A DNA stretch of 64,000 nt from Haloplanus salinarum. GTDB lineage: Archaea > Halobacteriota > Halobacteria > Halobacteriales > Haloferacaceae. Positions 62,335 to 64,000 of the stretch are shown one piece after another. Position 1 is the stretch's first letter. Each line of letters begins with the position of its first letter. The translations under genes and the position numbers were made by a program. The notes under the pieces were generated by a model. The model searched no databases. It was not told the DNA's origin and worked only from the letters and a program-made list of their open reading frames with translations. Where the stretch lies: assembly GCF_024498175.1 (NCBI RefSeq), contig NZ_CP101823.1:3168987-3232986 (forward strand), given 5' to 3'.

Positions 62335-64000
<1,666 letters not shown>

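Overview
The window is about 64 kb of gene-dense, very GC-rich DNA from a haloarchaeon (class Halobacteria). The evidence is acidic proteins, Tat signals, halocyanin, a sensory-rhodopsin pair, CarS, TiaS, RbkR, prefoldin, RpoP, L37Ae, an A-type ATP synthase and many leaderless genes with TATA-like boxes about 27 bases upstream of the start. Gene content looks most like Haloferacales-type genomes, but I cannot fix a genus. I see no tRNA, rRNA, CRISPR array or insertion sequence. The one sizeable stretch without protein genes (24616-25233) holds the RNase P RNA on the minus strand.

Layout. 1-9.4 kb: a copper module (Cu P-type ATPase, SafE-like protein, small membrane protein) divergent from a ba3-type oxidase operon (halocyanin fused to a membrane domain, subunit II with CuA, subunit I, and a TM-anchored protein). 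9.5-13.3 kb: hemH-hemG convergent with hemE. 13.4-16 kb: HxlR regulator and two DoxX-type proteins. 16.1-21.1 kb: phototaxis transducer, sensory rhodopsin II-like protein, hybrid kinase. 21.1-27 kb: ferredoxin, 6-phosphogluconate dehydrogenase, M29 peptidase, GDPD, RNase P RNA, AMMECR1, nicotinate phosphoribosyltransferase. 27-30.5 kb: two paralogous surface metalloprotease-like proteins. 30.6-32.1 kb: L37Ae-RpoP-Pcc1-prefoldin beta-DUF3194 information-processing operon. 32.1-40.9 kb: ZIP transporter, DUF2103, membrane protein, TruD, NicO transporter, Pth2, an actin-like protein next to an ArlD/E-domain protein, MFS transporter. 40.9-50.7 kb: PhoU/RCK-C protein, aspartoacylase-like and threonine-synthase-like enzymes, TiaS, HTH regulator, cupin, glutaredoxin, nucleobase permease, PyrE, CarS. 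50.7-58.1 kb: DUF502, IlvE, RibB-RbkR, MinD-like ATPase, aRF1, GT87-type protein. 58.1-64 kb: ATP synthase genes A, B and D with a lycopene cyclase/Brp pair lying between B and D; subunit A runs off the right edge.

Connections. The copper ATPase, SafE-like protein, halocyanin and oxidase probably form one respiratory unit, and the heme genes nearby could feed it. The carotene-cleaving Brp and lycopene cyclase supply retinal that the rhodopsin 40 kb away needs. The riboflavin regulator RbkR has a perfect palindrome over its own TATA box.

Most interesting non-coding structure: four copies of an about 86-bp imperfect palindrome (13717, 28510, 37354, 39631), each touching or lying within about 14 bases of a stop codon, and a different 84-bp palindrome at 9405-9488. 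Both deserve genome-wide searches.
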